DNA from: a bacterium UBP3_UBA6266
GTDB taxonomy: Bacteria > Auribacterota > UBA6266
Reading direction: 5' to 3'
NCBI GenBank assembly: GCA_002440765.1
Contig: DJVC01000128.1
Span: 1-12,473, forward strand
Length of the DNA stretch: 12,473 nt
Under the pieces are notes generated by a model that had not been told where the DNA came from, ran no database searches, and saw nothing but the letters and a program-made list of their open reading frames with translations. A program made the position numbers and the translations under genes. Below, in pieces: positions 6,497 through 12,473 of the stretch (within the stretch, counting starts at the first letter, position 1; every line of letters starts with the position of its first letter).

Positions 6497-7965
6497 TTTT
6501 TCTCTTTCACATCATTTTCCAAAGGTATCTCAAGAGGGCACACTATTTCGAAATCCGTAAGTTCCTTATCCCCTTCATTTCTTTTCGTCGCATATTTCGC
6601 TTTAACGTTTATGAAGAACCCCGATTCTTCAAGGCTGTTAACAAATTTGAACACTTCCGATGTATTTTTTGAAGTGCCTCTTAAAGTAAAATGGGTTTTC
6701 CCGTCATAAATAATGGAAGTCAGATGAATATCCGGGGATATAAGCCCGTGAATTTCGTGTATCAGGTTCAGCGAATAATCCTTTGTTTTCTGGCGGGCTT
6801 CTATTATCATGATTTTTTCAGTCATATTTTCAAGTTTTTCAACCTTAGGCCTGATATTTTCGAGTTTGTCCTGAATCTGGCCCAGATATCTTTCCTTGTT
6901 GTATATTTTTCCGAGAAAAAATACTGAGCCAAGCAGTATAAACAGGAAAATATACGCTCCGCATAAAAAAAGGTTCTTTCCTTTTTCCTTTACCTCGCGT
7001 TCTAGCAGAAGTTCCTGCGGTATAAGATTTATATCATGTTCGGGATAAGTGAGCACCAGGCCCAGAAGCTCCGGATACGAAACTTCCGCTGACAATTCGT
7101 CATCCCTGAATTCCCTCTTCTCCGGTATGTTTTTAAACTGGGGAACCAGCTCGATCGCCATATTCAAATCTTTTTTCATGTCTTCAATGTCGATTGCCTC
7201 ATTTATCCTGTCGGCTCCGGTAATAACTAATTTCAGGGTTTCTTTCTCGGGAAATTCGTTCTGGAACGCATACAGGCAATGGTTAAGCTGTTCCGTGATT
7301 TTTTTACGCCACTCACCTTTATCACCCGTAAAATCTGCCATCCCGAATGATATATTCCGTGAAAATATTATATGCTTTTCATGTATAACTTCGAAATCAC
7401 AGCTATCATAATCTACATCCATCAGAATAAAAGAATCATCGCTTATCCTGCTGTGACAGGATATTTCGGCCCATTTAAGCAGCCCTTCGGAGCTTAATCC
7501 TATATTATCGGTTTTCAACCCCGCACCATGTATTATATTAAGAAACCTTTCAACAATATCCTTATGTATTATCACAAGCAATACTTTGCTGTAGCCTTCT
7601 TCGGAAATATTCAGCACCGCGTGGTCGAAAATAACTTCCTCGCGGGAAAAAGGTGTTTGCTTGCCTATCTGAAGGTCAAGCATGTTCCTTATCTCATCTT
7701 CATGCGTTGAGGGAAGTTCGATGCTTTTAACCGTCGCCTGGGCGTGGGGAACACAAAGACAGAGATACAGGGAATTTATATCCTCGGATTTAGCAAGATT
7801 TTTAAGCTTTTCGGAAATAAGGTCGTCCGACAGGCCGGATATTTTTTCAACAACTACCCTGCTGACCTTTTTTTCCTTAATAAACAACTGCGCCTGGACA
7901 ATTTTAAGCCAGTCTTTCCCTATTTCAATAACCGAGACATTCTTTTTTGCCCGCCTGAACATCAT
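6493..7965 (-). CDS. GspL-like protein: PilM-type actin fold fused to PilN-type periplasmic domain
   Basis: 490 residues. Residues about 7-310 form a cytoplasmic PilM/GspL actin-like domain: VSVIEIGKDWLKIVQA at the start, the SIELPSTHEDEIRNMLDLQIGKQTPFS block, and FILMDVDYDSCDFEVI as the second strand pair. DINLIPQELL (311-320) is the conserved entry motif of PilN. A transmembrane helix follows at 331-353, then a coiled coil (about 355-390) and a PilN-like domain (SIIYDGKTHFTLRGTSKNTSEVFKFVNSLEESGFF). In T2SS, GspL recruits GspE to the membrane; in type IV pili the same work is divided between PilM and PilN. The codon before this ATG is also near a second ATG (7962); neither has a clear ribosome site. 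A promoter lies just upstream. No frameshift is seen, so the fusion appears genuine. Confidence 0.82.
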   Translation of the reverse strand: MMFRRAKKNVSVIEIGKDWLKIVQAQLFIKEKKVSRVVVEKISGLSDDLISEKLKNLAKSEDINSLYLCLCVPHAQATVKSIELPSTHEDEIRNMLDLQIGKQTPFSREEVIFDHAVLNISEEGYSKVLLVIIHKDIVERFLNIIHGAGLKTDNIGLSSEGLLKWAEISCHSRISDDSFILMDVDYDSCDFEVIHEKHIIFSRNISFGMADFTGDKGEWRKKITEQLNHCLYAFQNEFPEKETLKLVITGADRINEAIDIEDMKKDLNMAIELVPQFKNIPEKREFRDDELSAEVSYPELLGLVLTYPEHDINLIPQELLLEREVKEKGKNLFLCGAYIFLFILLGSVFFLGKIYNKERYLGQIQDKLENIRPKVEKLENMTEKIMIIEARQKTKDYSLNLIHEIHGLISPDIHLTSIIYDGKTHFTLRGTSKNTSEVFKFVNSLEESGFFINVKAKYATKRNEGDKELTDFEIVCPLEIPLENDVKEKK

Positions 7966-7998
7966 TCTGTCCGCTTTCTTTTATAAAACCCCGGAATT

Positions 7999-8027
7999 AT
8001 TATACAATTTTCAGATTCCGCTTTAAA
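7999..8027 (-). promoter_or_regulatory. Internal promoter before gspL
   Basis: On the minus strand TTTAAA (8027-8022, 4 of 6) is followed by exactly 17 nt and a perfect TATAAT (8004-7999). It lies in the 64-bp gap after gspK, the largest coding gap in the operon apart from the gspI-gspJ spacer. Predicted start near 7992 gives a leader of about 27 nt. It would drive the gspL, gspM, sppA and rnhC group separately. Confidence 0.5.
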
Positions 8028-8029
8028 TT

Positions 8030-9058
8030 CTAATCTTCAATCCATCTCAATATAACAGGGGTATCCCCTTTTTTCCTCTGCACAAAACAGACTACCTGCC
8101 TGGAATAGCGTTTATCATCTTTGAATATAAACCCTGTCGAACTGATTTTAAATATATCGGAATTAACGCCGAGAATATCAGCCGAGGAAAGAAAATTAAC
8201 CGTATCCGAATCAGCCCGGGACAGGAGCCCCGCTTTCCTCAGTTCCGGAGGCGACATGAAAACCATATCATCCTCCGTTCCGGGCGTTCCGTCACCGCCC
8301 ATCCTGTATTCCTCCACATCATCGGCAAATTCCGGGCTGAAACCCAGCGCCTGCATGGTTTTTTTTCCCATGGTATTGACATTTATTTTCCCGTTACCGT
8401 AAACTGTTATCACATCCGATATTTTACTGAATATATCCGCATTCATCCCCTTAACGAGCAATAATTCCTCGGGAACTTCAAAATCCGAGTTTTTGCAATG
8501 GCAGGGAATATCAAGTTCACTGTAGTACAGCTCCTCGGCCCCCATATCAGAAAGATTTGAATCTTTATCTCTCCAGTCAATAATGGAATTTGCGATTTCA
8601 TACGCTTCTTCAGTCCGGATATCTCCTGTATTTACGAGCAGTTTCTGTAAAATCTCGGGCGGAGCTTTATTTATGTTAATCTTTGCGGATTCATCTTCAG
8701 CTCCATACAAAAACTCTTCTTCGTCGGCGCTGTCTTTGCCGCCGGATGATACAGTATAGCAAACCGTAAAAAATCCGGTATCACACGGATATTCCCTGAA
8801 AACATCTTCGTTGTTAAGGATAGGGATGTTGAACGATACGATTCCCTTGTTTTCATCGGCTTCAATCATAATAATTGCTTTTTCAATTCCCGCTTTTGCG
8901 AGATAATAAGACACAAGCCTGTTCTTCGCATATTTTACAAACACCAGCCTGGAAAACGCCATATTACCGGCTCCAACCGCAAGAATTGACAGGTAACATA
9001 AAACCCACACCACAAGAATGAGTATGCTCCCCCCTGTGTTTTTTCCAGTTTTATTCAC
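8030..9058 (-). CDS. gspK: Type II secretion minor pseudopilin GspK
   Basis: 342 residues, the normal GspK size and much longer than other pseudopilins. The N-terminus has a short leader ending TGG, then SILILVVWVLCYLSIL as the hydrophobic helix. The usual Glu at +5 is absent, as is typical of GspK at the pseudopilus tip. The middle holds the all-helical insertion: AKININKAPPEILQKLL is a helix-hairpin-helix-like start seen in GspK, followed by SIIDWRDKDSNLSD and the metal-rich loop MGGDGTPGTEDDMVF. GKINVNTMGKKTMQALGF repeats the helix-hairpin pattern. GspK caps the GspI-GspJ complex in the periplasm. The GTG start (9058) overlaps the gspJ stop as GTGA, implying coupled translation. Confidence 0.9.
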   Translation of the reverse strand: MNKTGKNTGGSILILVVWVLCYLSILAVGAGNMAFSRLVFVKYAKNRLVSYYLAKAGIEKAIIMIEADENKGIVSFNIPILNNEDVFREYPCDTGFFTVCYTVSSGGKDSADEEEFLYGAEDESAKININKAPPEILQKLLVNTGDIRTEEAYEIANSIIDWRDKDSNLSDMGAEELYYSELDIPCHCKNSDFEVPEELLLVKGMNADIFSKISDVITVYGNGKINVNTMGKKTMQALGFSPEFADDVEEYRMGGDGTPGTEDDMVFMSPPELRKAGLLSRADSDTVNFLSSADILGVNSDIFKISSTGFIFKDDKRYSRQVVCFVQRKKGDTPVILRWIED

Positions 9059-9690
9059 TTAAAAGAACCCTTCCTGCCGGATAAGCCCATCGGTATTAAA
9101 ATCAATTTTTCAACAGAAATTTTCCTGCCGTCCCTATCCAGTTCAACAAGCACTTTAACTGCCCGCGGAATCTCAGCGCTATCATCTTCAGGCTCCCAAT
9201 CGTCCCTCCAATCGTAAAGTTCCGTATCCGTATCCAGATAACAGTAACTTAAGGAAAATCTGTCTATATTCCCGACAAGCGCTTTTCCGATACCCTTTTC
9301 CTTTGATTCTTCTTCATTAAGCGCTTCGGCATATGTCTCCGCGCTTTTTATTATTGAAGAACTGTCCTCATCAAAGTAATAAGTTATAAGCCCCAATTCT
9401 TTCTCCGTGTTTTTTTTAATCAGTCCGGGAAAACTTATCCTGTCTGAACCGCCAGTGACGGGAAGAGTGGTGATTTTCAGGCAATTTCTCAGGTCAGTCG
9501 TCAGCTCCCGCAATGAACCGAAGACATTCTTTTCCAAAAACCTCATTTCCCGGGCTTTCTTCCATGTTGTAACACCGCTTGAAAAAACCGCATACATTAC
9601 AACGCTTAAGACCGAAACTATCGCCGCTGAAATCAGAACCTCAAGCAGGGTGAACCCCGTTAGAGAAGAACGTTTTATATCACTTTTCAA
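9055..9690 (-). CDS. gspJ: Type II secretion minor pseudopilin GspJ
   Basis: 211 residues from the TTG start. Leader of 12 residues (M-KSDIKRSSLTG), then FTLLEVLISAAIVSVLSVV: prepilin peptidase would cut after G12, methylate F1, and E5 is present. The rest (WKKAREMRFLEKNVFGSLRELTTDLRN and a C-terminal RAVKVLVELDRDGRKISVEKL beta region) fits PulJ/GspJ. TTG 9690 is chosen because AGGAG lies 5 nt upstream and the leader length is normal. An ATG at 9828 in the same frame would give a 58-residue leader and overlap gspI by 44 nt. GspJ joins GspI and GspK at the pseudopilus tip. The prepilin-site DNA (9647-9667) is identical over 21 bp to that of gspG. Confidence 0.88.
   Translation of the reverse strand: MKSDIKRSSLTGFTLLEVLISAAIVSVLSVVMYAVFSSGVTTWKKAREMRFLEKNVFGSLRELTTDLRNCLKITTLPVTGGSDRISFPGLIKKNTEKELGLITYYFDEDSSSIIKSAETYAEALNEEESKEKGIGKALVGNIDRFSLSYCYLDTDTELYDWRDDWEPEDDSAEIPRAVKVLVELDRDGRKISVEKLILIPMGLSGRKGSFK
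9647..9667 (-). repeat. Prepilin-motif DNA repeat, gspJ copy
   Basis: 21 bp identical to 10627-10647 in gspG; encodes SLTGFTL around the prepilin peptidase site. Flanking bases differ on both sides. Confidence 0.9.
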
Positions 9691-9784
9691 ATCAGCTCCT
9701 GTTTTATAAATACATTTATCTTTGTTGTTACCGGAAAAACTTTTTTCTGCCGCCAGGCGCTTCTTTAACAGGGTGAATCCCTCT
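9691..9784 (-). other. 94-bp spacer between gspI and gspJ, open in the gspJ frame
   Basis: The only long gap in an otherwise packed operon. It continues the gspJ frame without a stop but reads as charged, non-conserved residues (KKRLAAEKSFSGNN). It begins with the degenerate prepilin motif. A weak AT hairpin (GAAAA, loop AAGT, TTTTC) is present but has no terminator shape. Confidence 0.5.
9696..9700 (-). promoter_or_regulatory. Ribosome binding site of gspJ
   Basis: AGGAG, 5 nt before TTG 9690. It supports the shorter, TTG-initiated gspJ. Confidence 0.65.
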
Positions 9785-9790
9785 TCAGAA
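9769..9790 (-). repeat. Degenerate third copy of the prepilin-motif DNA
   Basis: 17 of 22 bases match the gspJ copy at 9646-9667. It spans the gspI stop codon. In the gspJ frame it encodes EEGFTLLKKRL, a prepilin-like motif without the +5 Glu and without a hydrophobic helix after it. Confidence 0.55.
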
Positions 9791-10225
9791 ATCTGATGTT
9801 TCTTTTTTCTGTCTGAATAAAGTTTCAATCTTTATATCCCCTTTTCTTTTCCCGTCCTTCCAGTTTAAAACCGAAGTCACACTGAAAAGTTCTTCATTCA
9901 TATCCCCTGCTTCCGGCATATCAATAATTTCAGGAATGAATTCCCATGAGAATTCCAGCTTTCCGGAAACAAAAGCTTCAGAAGATTTCGACCGCATAAA
10001 TTCAGGTTTATTTTCTGATTCGAGCTGAGCGTAAGCCATCCTGCTGTCTGCGATCGTGCACGCCGCCAGGGTATCTTCCGAAATTTTGACGGCATTGAGA
10101 CTCGAGATAAATCCCTGAAGAATCATTACAAGGCCGATAGAGACGATGGCAACCGCTATCATCACTTCGACAAGAGTAAAACCACTGATTGCATTCTTGA
10201 AATTTCTCTTCAAAATATCATTCAC
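9785..10225 (-). CDS. gspI: Type II secretion minor pseudopilin GspI
   Basis: 146 residues. Leader of 15 residues ending KNAISG, then FTLVEVMIAVAIVSIGLVMI with E5 present, the standard substrate of prepilin peptidase GspO. AAxTIADSRMAYAQLE-type text after the helix (here TLAACTIADSRMAYAQLE) is characteristic of GspI (its 'A..IA..RM' block), and the C-terminal domain is short, as usual. GspI nucleates the tip complex with GspJ and GspK. The GTG start at 10225 is 19 nt after the gspG stop. Its ribosome site is poor (GAG only 2 nt away), so TTG at 10213 is an alternative. There is no gspH between gspG and gspI. Confidence 0.88.
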   Translation of the reverse strand: MNDILKRNFKNAISGFTLVEVMIAVAIVSIGLVMILQGFISSLNAVKISEDTLAACTIADSRMAYAQLESENKPEFMRSKSSEAFVSGKLEFSWEFIPEIIDMPEAGDMNEELFSVTSVLNWKDGKRKGDIKIETLFRQKKETSDF

Positions 10226-10244
10226 AGCTCAGGTTTTTCGGAAA

Positions 10245-10682
10245 TTATTCTTCCCAGTTAGTTACGTCATCGCTGCTTTGGACACCGTCGGAACCGAAGG
10301 AAAAAAGATCGTAATCCATCCCCTGGCTTGAAGGACATCTGTACTGATACTCCTTCCCCCACGGGTCAAGAAACTTCTTTTTCTTTGCATAAGGGCCTTT
10401 CCAGTCTTTCAGGCCTCCGGACTGCTGGACCAGTGATTTCAACCCTTCTTCGGTGGTAGGGTATCTTCCGTTATCAATTTCAAACAGGTCCAGGGCAACA
10501 GGGATGTTCGCTGTCACATCTGTTTTGGCTACGGCAATTTTGGCCTGTTCGGACCTGCCGGCCAGGCGCGGAAGAATCATGGCGGCCAGGGCTCCTATTA
10601 TTATAACCACAAGCATCAGCTCTATAAGGGTGAACCCCGTTAGAGAATTTTTTTCCGTTCCGATAGCTTTATTACGGTCCAT
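10245..10682 (-). CDS. gspG: Type II secretion major pseudopilin GspG
   Basis: 145 residues. Leader of 16 residues ending NSLTG, then FTLIELMLVVIIIGALAAMILPRLAG with E5 present. The ALDLFEIDNGRYPTTEEGLKSLV and WKGPYAKKKKFLDPWGKEYQY blocks are the GspG signature, and the C-terminus DLFSFGSDGVQSSDDVTNWEE holds the calcium-binding loop. GspG polymerises into the periplasmic pseudopilus that pushes substrates out through GspD. AAGGAG with 8 nt spacing is the strongest ribosome site in the operon, as expected for its most abundant product. Length is normal. The prepilin-site DNA is shared with gspJ over 21 bp. Confidence 0.95.
   Translation of the reverse strand: MDRNKAIGTEKNSLTGFTLIELMLVVIIIGALAAMILPRLAGRSEQAKIAVAKTDVTANIPVALDLFEIDNGRYPTTEEGLKSLVQQSGGLKDWKGPYAKKKKFLDPWGKEYQYRCPSSQGMDYDLFSFGSDGVQSSDDVTNWEE
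10627..10647 (-). repeat. Prepilin-motif DNA repeat, gspG copy
   Basis: 21 bp identical to 9647-9667 in gspJ, including synonymous positions. Confidence 0.9.
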
Positions 10683-10690
10683 ATTATAAT

Positions 10691-10696
10691 CTCCTT
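10691..10696 (-). promoter_or_regulatory. Strong ribosome binding site of gspG
   Basis: AAGGAG 8 nt before ATG 10682, in the 23-bp gap after gspF. Confidence 0.8.
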
Positions 10697-10705
10697 GATC
10701 CTTGA

Positions 10706-11944
10706 TTAAACTGCCAAATTCATCTGGAATACGGGCAAAAGCATGGCAAATACTATAAAGCCAACTATAAGCCCCATTATTAAAATTATCACGGGTTCGA
10801 AAAGAGAAGTGATCACTTTCGTAATCTTATCGGCTTCCTTCTCATAAAAGTCAGCCACATCGGACAGCGCGGTTTCAAGGCTGCCGCTCTTTTCTCCGAC
10901 TGCTATCATATTAATCATAAAAGGCGGGAACAAATCTGTTTTCCTCAGGCTGTCCTTAAAAGAGGCGCCGTCCATAACATTTTTCTGCGCATTGAGGATC
11001 TCTTTCCTGAACACCTCATTATTGACTGTCGGCATAGCAATGTCTATTGCCTGAGCGAGTGGAATCCCGTTTTCAAGCAGAGTCTGCAGTGTCCTGCAAA
11101 ATCTGGAATATACGGTCCTCTTAAGGAACCCTCCCAACACAGGCAGTTTCAGGCTTAACCTGTCTATAGCCAGCTTTTTTTTCTCTATCATTCCAGCTTT
11201 GACCAGTATAAAAACAAAAATACACAAAGCTAAAACAAACCACAGCCCGAATTTCTTAACAGGCAGGCTTAAGAATATCAATATTCTGGTCGGCAAAGGC
11301 AGGACCTGGTCCATCTGCTGGAACAGGACGGCCATTTTGGGAATTACAAAACCCAGCAGTATGAAAACCGTCAGAATGCCTACGGCAACAATAAACAGGG
11401 GATACGCGAGAGCCGAAAGTATCTTTGATTTTATCTGTTCTTCCCTGTCCCGAAACTCGGCAAGCCTTATAAGTGTTTTGTCAAGAACCCCGCCTTTTTC
11501 GCCGGCGTCTATCATATTAATATAAAGAGAGCTGAATATATGAGGATAACCGGAAAGAGAACCGGCAAGAGTGGCGCCGTTTTTAATTTTACTTTCGATT
11601 GTCATAATAATATTTTTCAAAAATGAGTTTTCAGTCTGTTCAAACAGGACTTCCAAAGCTTCAGATAACCTTACTTTTGCCTTTAACAAACTTGACAGCT
11701 GCTCGGTAAACACCGTAATATCTTTCTGCTTAACTTTCCCCGAAAGTAATTTGCCGCCCGGATAACCGTCTTTTTTCTCCCGTTTTTTATGGTGTTCGGC
11801 GGCATGATGTTTCACTTCCAGTATATTAACGGGAATCAATCCCCCCTGCGTTAACTTATCTACAGCCCGTTCCCTGTTTTCGGCTTCAACAGTCCCCTCT
11901 ACAATCTCATGAGGCCCTTTTTTTGCTTTATAATAAAATTCCAT
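10706..11944 (-). CDS. gspF: Type II secretion inner-membrane platform protein GspF
   Basis: 412 residues, the usual length. MEFYYKAKKGPHEIVEGTVEAENRERAVDKL is the family N-terminus. Two homologous T2SSF helical domains follow, about 75-195 (FTEQLSSLLKAKVRLSEALEVL, then MIDAGEKGGVLDKTL) and about 280-400 (FCRTLQTLLENGIPLAQAIDIA, then MIAVGEKSGSLETAL). Each is followed by membrane helices: about 180-205 and 230-252 after the first, about 380-405 after the second. GspF is the polytopic core of the platform and is thought to pass GspE's motion to the growing pseudopilus. A weak GAGA-type ribosome site precedes ATG 11944. It lies 18 bp after the epsilon-like gene. Confidence 0.95.
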   Translation of the reverse strand: MEFYYKAKKGPHEIVEGTVEAENRERAVDKLTQGGLIPVNILEVKHHAAEHHKKREKKDGYPGGKLLSGKVKQKDITVFTEQLSSLLKAKVRLSEALEVLFEQTENSFLKNIIMTIESKIKNGATLAGSLSGYPHIFSSLYINMIDAGEKGGVLDKTLIRLAEFRDREEQIKSKILSALAYPLFIVAVGILTVFILLGFVIPKMAVLFQQMDQVLPLPTRILIFLSLPVKKFGLWFVLALCIFVFILVKAGMIEKKKLAIDRLSLKLPVLGGFLKRTVYSRFCRTLQTLLENGIPLAQAIDIAMPTVNNEVFRKEILNAQKNVMDGASFKDSLRKTDLFPPFMINMIAVGEKSGSLETALSDVADFYEKEADKITKVITSLFEPVIILIMGLIVGFIVFAMLLPVFQMNLAV

Positions 11945-11962
11945 TTAACTTTCTCTTGAAAA

Positions 11963-12202
11963 TTACAGCGGTTCTATGATTATTTTGAGCTCGGCCCCGT
12001 TCATAGCGGCTATGCCGCCTCTTATCTTAAACTGCTTTTTACGGTCGATTCTGATTGTCCCCTTATTCAATGTTGAAACAATAGGGCGGTGAAAATCCAT
12101 TACCGATATTTCCCCTTCTTCAGAGGGAAGGATAACGCACGAAGATTCATCCCTGTACAGCACTGACTCTTCCATGGCGCTGTATACGGTCACTTTGAAC
12201 AT
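11963..12202 (-). CDS. Small protein resembling the N-terminal beta domain of F1-ATPase epsilon subunit
   Basis: 79 residues, no signal peptide or membrane segment. The pattern VILPSEEGEISVMDFHRPIVSTLNKGTIRIDR, then FKIRGGIAA and ELKII, follows the AtpC N-terminal beta-sandwich (V-LP---GE-G-L--H-P----L--G--R---------V-GG). The helical C-terminal domain of AtpC is absent. No other ATP synthase gene is near; it lies between gspE (17-bp gap) and gspF (18-bp gap), in the same direction. It therefore belongs to the T2SS operon and not to an atp cluster. A run of G's (AGGGGG) about 10 nt upstream could serve as ribosome site. Similarity is by eye, so fold assignment is probable, not proven. A role beside the GspE ATPase is inference only; no known T2SS subunit corresponds to it. 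Confidence 0.7.
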   Translation of the reverse strand: MFKVTVYSAMEESVLYRDESSCVILPSEEGEISVMDFHRPIVSTLNKGTIRIDRKKQFKIRGGIAAMNGAELKIIIEPL

Positions 12203-12219
12203 CGTTATAAAACCCCCTG

Positions 12220-12473
12220 TTAATCCGCAGTCTGCGTTACCCTCAATATTTCCTCCGGAGTGGTAAGCCCTTCCAGAACTTTCTCCCAGCCGGAAACACG
12301 CAGGGTCTTCATACCCTGTTCAACAGCCTTGTCCCTTATTTTATCTGTGGAAGCTTTTTCGAGAATAAGGTCTTTTATAGGCCTGTTGATCAACAGCATC
12401 TCATATATCGCGCTTCTTTGTTTATCCCCCGTATGATTACAGGAATCACAGCCTTTCCCCTTATAAAATTTCA
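12220..12473 (-). CDS. gspE: Type II secretion ATPase GspE, C-terminal fragment
   Basis: The last 83 residues of the gene; the rest lies beyond the right edge. KFYKGKGCDSCNHTG carries the second CxxC of the zinc-binding tetracysteine motif found in GspE and PilB. It is followed by the family block AIYEMLLINRPIKDLILEKAS and the C-terminal GMKTLRVSGWEKVLEGLTTPEEILRVT, which is highly typical. GspE is the cytoplasmic hexameric ATPase that drives pseudopilus assembly. The usual TGYxGR after the zinc motif is TGDKQR here. The Walker motifs and first CxxC are outside the window. It is the most upstream gene visible in this operon; its promoter is off the edge. Confidence 0.92.
   Translation of the reverse strand, partial: KFYKGKGCDSCNHTGDKQRSAIYEMLLINRPIKDLILEKASTDKIRDKAVEQGMKTLRVSGWEKVLEGLTTPEEILRVTQTAD

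Noticed and set aside
9700..9760. Attenuator hairpin in the gspI-gspJ spacer
   Set aside because: The stem is 5 A-T-rich pairs with no following T-run or alternative pairing partner.
9691..9828. Upstream ATG start for gspJ giving a 257-residue product
   Set aside because: It needs a 58-residue leader before the prepilin site and overlaps gspI by 44 nt without a ribosome site, whereas TTG 9690 has AGGAG at 5 nt and a 12-residue leader.
1..12473. CRISPR array, tRNA, rRNA or riboswitch
   Set aside because: No regularly spaced repeats, cloverleaf or conserved riboswitch core was seen on either strand; all repeats found are the element ends and the prepilin-site copies.

Overview
The window reads as chromosomal DNA from a Gram-negative (diderm) bacterium. 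It encodes LpxD (lipid A synthesis) and most of a type II secretion (T2SS) operon. Two traits point away from Proteobacteria: RNase HIII instead of the more common RNase H types, and a T2SS platform built from PilM-, PilN- and PilO-like parts. An uncultivated lineage of the Omnitrophota or wider PVC kind would fit, but this is inference and the window has no rRNA or marker that settles it. Base composition is moderate in GC and even, except for an AT-richer transposable element.

Layout. At 1-118 (minus) is the 5' end of a PP-loop ATPase, divergent from an RsbW-like ATP-binding regulator (243-668, plus). hemW (690-1808, minus) converges on that regulator and appears to terminate through a hairpin in the regulator's 3' end. 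At 1811-2823 lies a complete insertion element with perfect 26-bp terminal inverted repeats and one gene: a Y1/HUH transposase with a DnaA-domain-IV-like C-terminus. Its left end stops 2 bp from the hemW start codon. lpxD (2911-3966, plus) follows, converging on rnhC with 4 bp between them.

From 3971 to the right edge every gene is on the minus strand in one tightly packed series. In transcription order: gspE (3' end only), a small protein resembling the N-terminal domain of the F1-ATPase epsilon subunit, gspF, gspG, gspI, gspJ, gspK, gspL-like (PilM-PilN fusion), gspM-like (PilO-like), sppA and rnhC. Several junctions are 4-base start/stop overlaps (ATGA or GTGA), implying translational coupling. 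A strong Shine-Dalgarno sequence precedes the major pseudopilin gspG. A consensus -10 box in front of gspL could give the distal half its own promoter. gspH has no room between gspG and gspI and is absent here.

The genes should work together as follows. GspE supplies ATP hydrolysis. GspF, GspL and GspM form the inner-membrane platform. GspG polymerises the pseudopilus, and GspI, GspJ and GspK form its tip. SppA (a membrane protease) and RNase HIII are appended housekeeping functions. The most interesting items are the epsilon-like protein lodged between gspE and gspF, the transposase with its DnaA-like domain and apparently leaderless promoter, and a degenerate third copy of the prepilin-motif DNA between gspI and gspJ.
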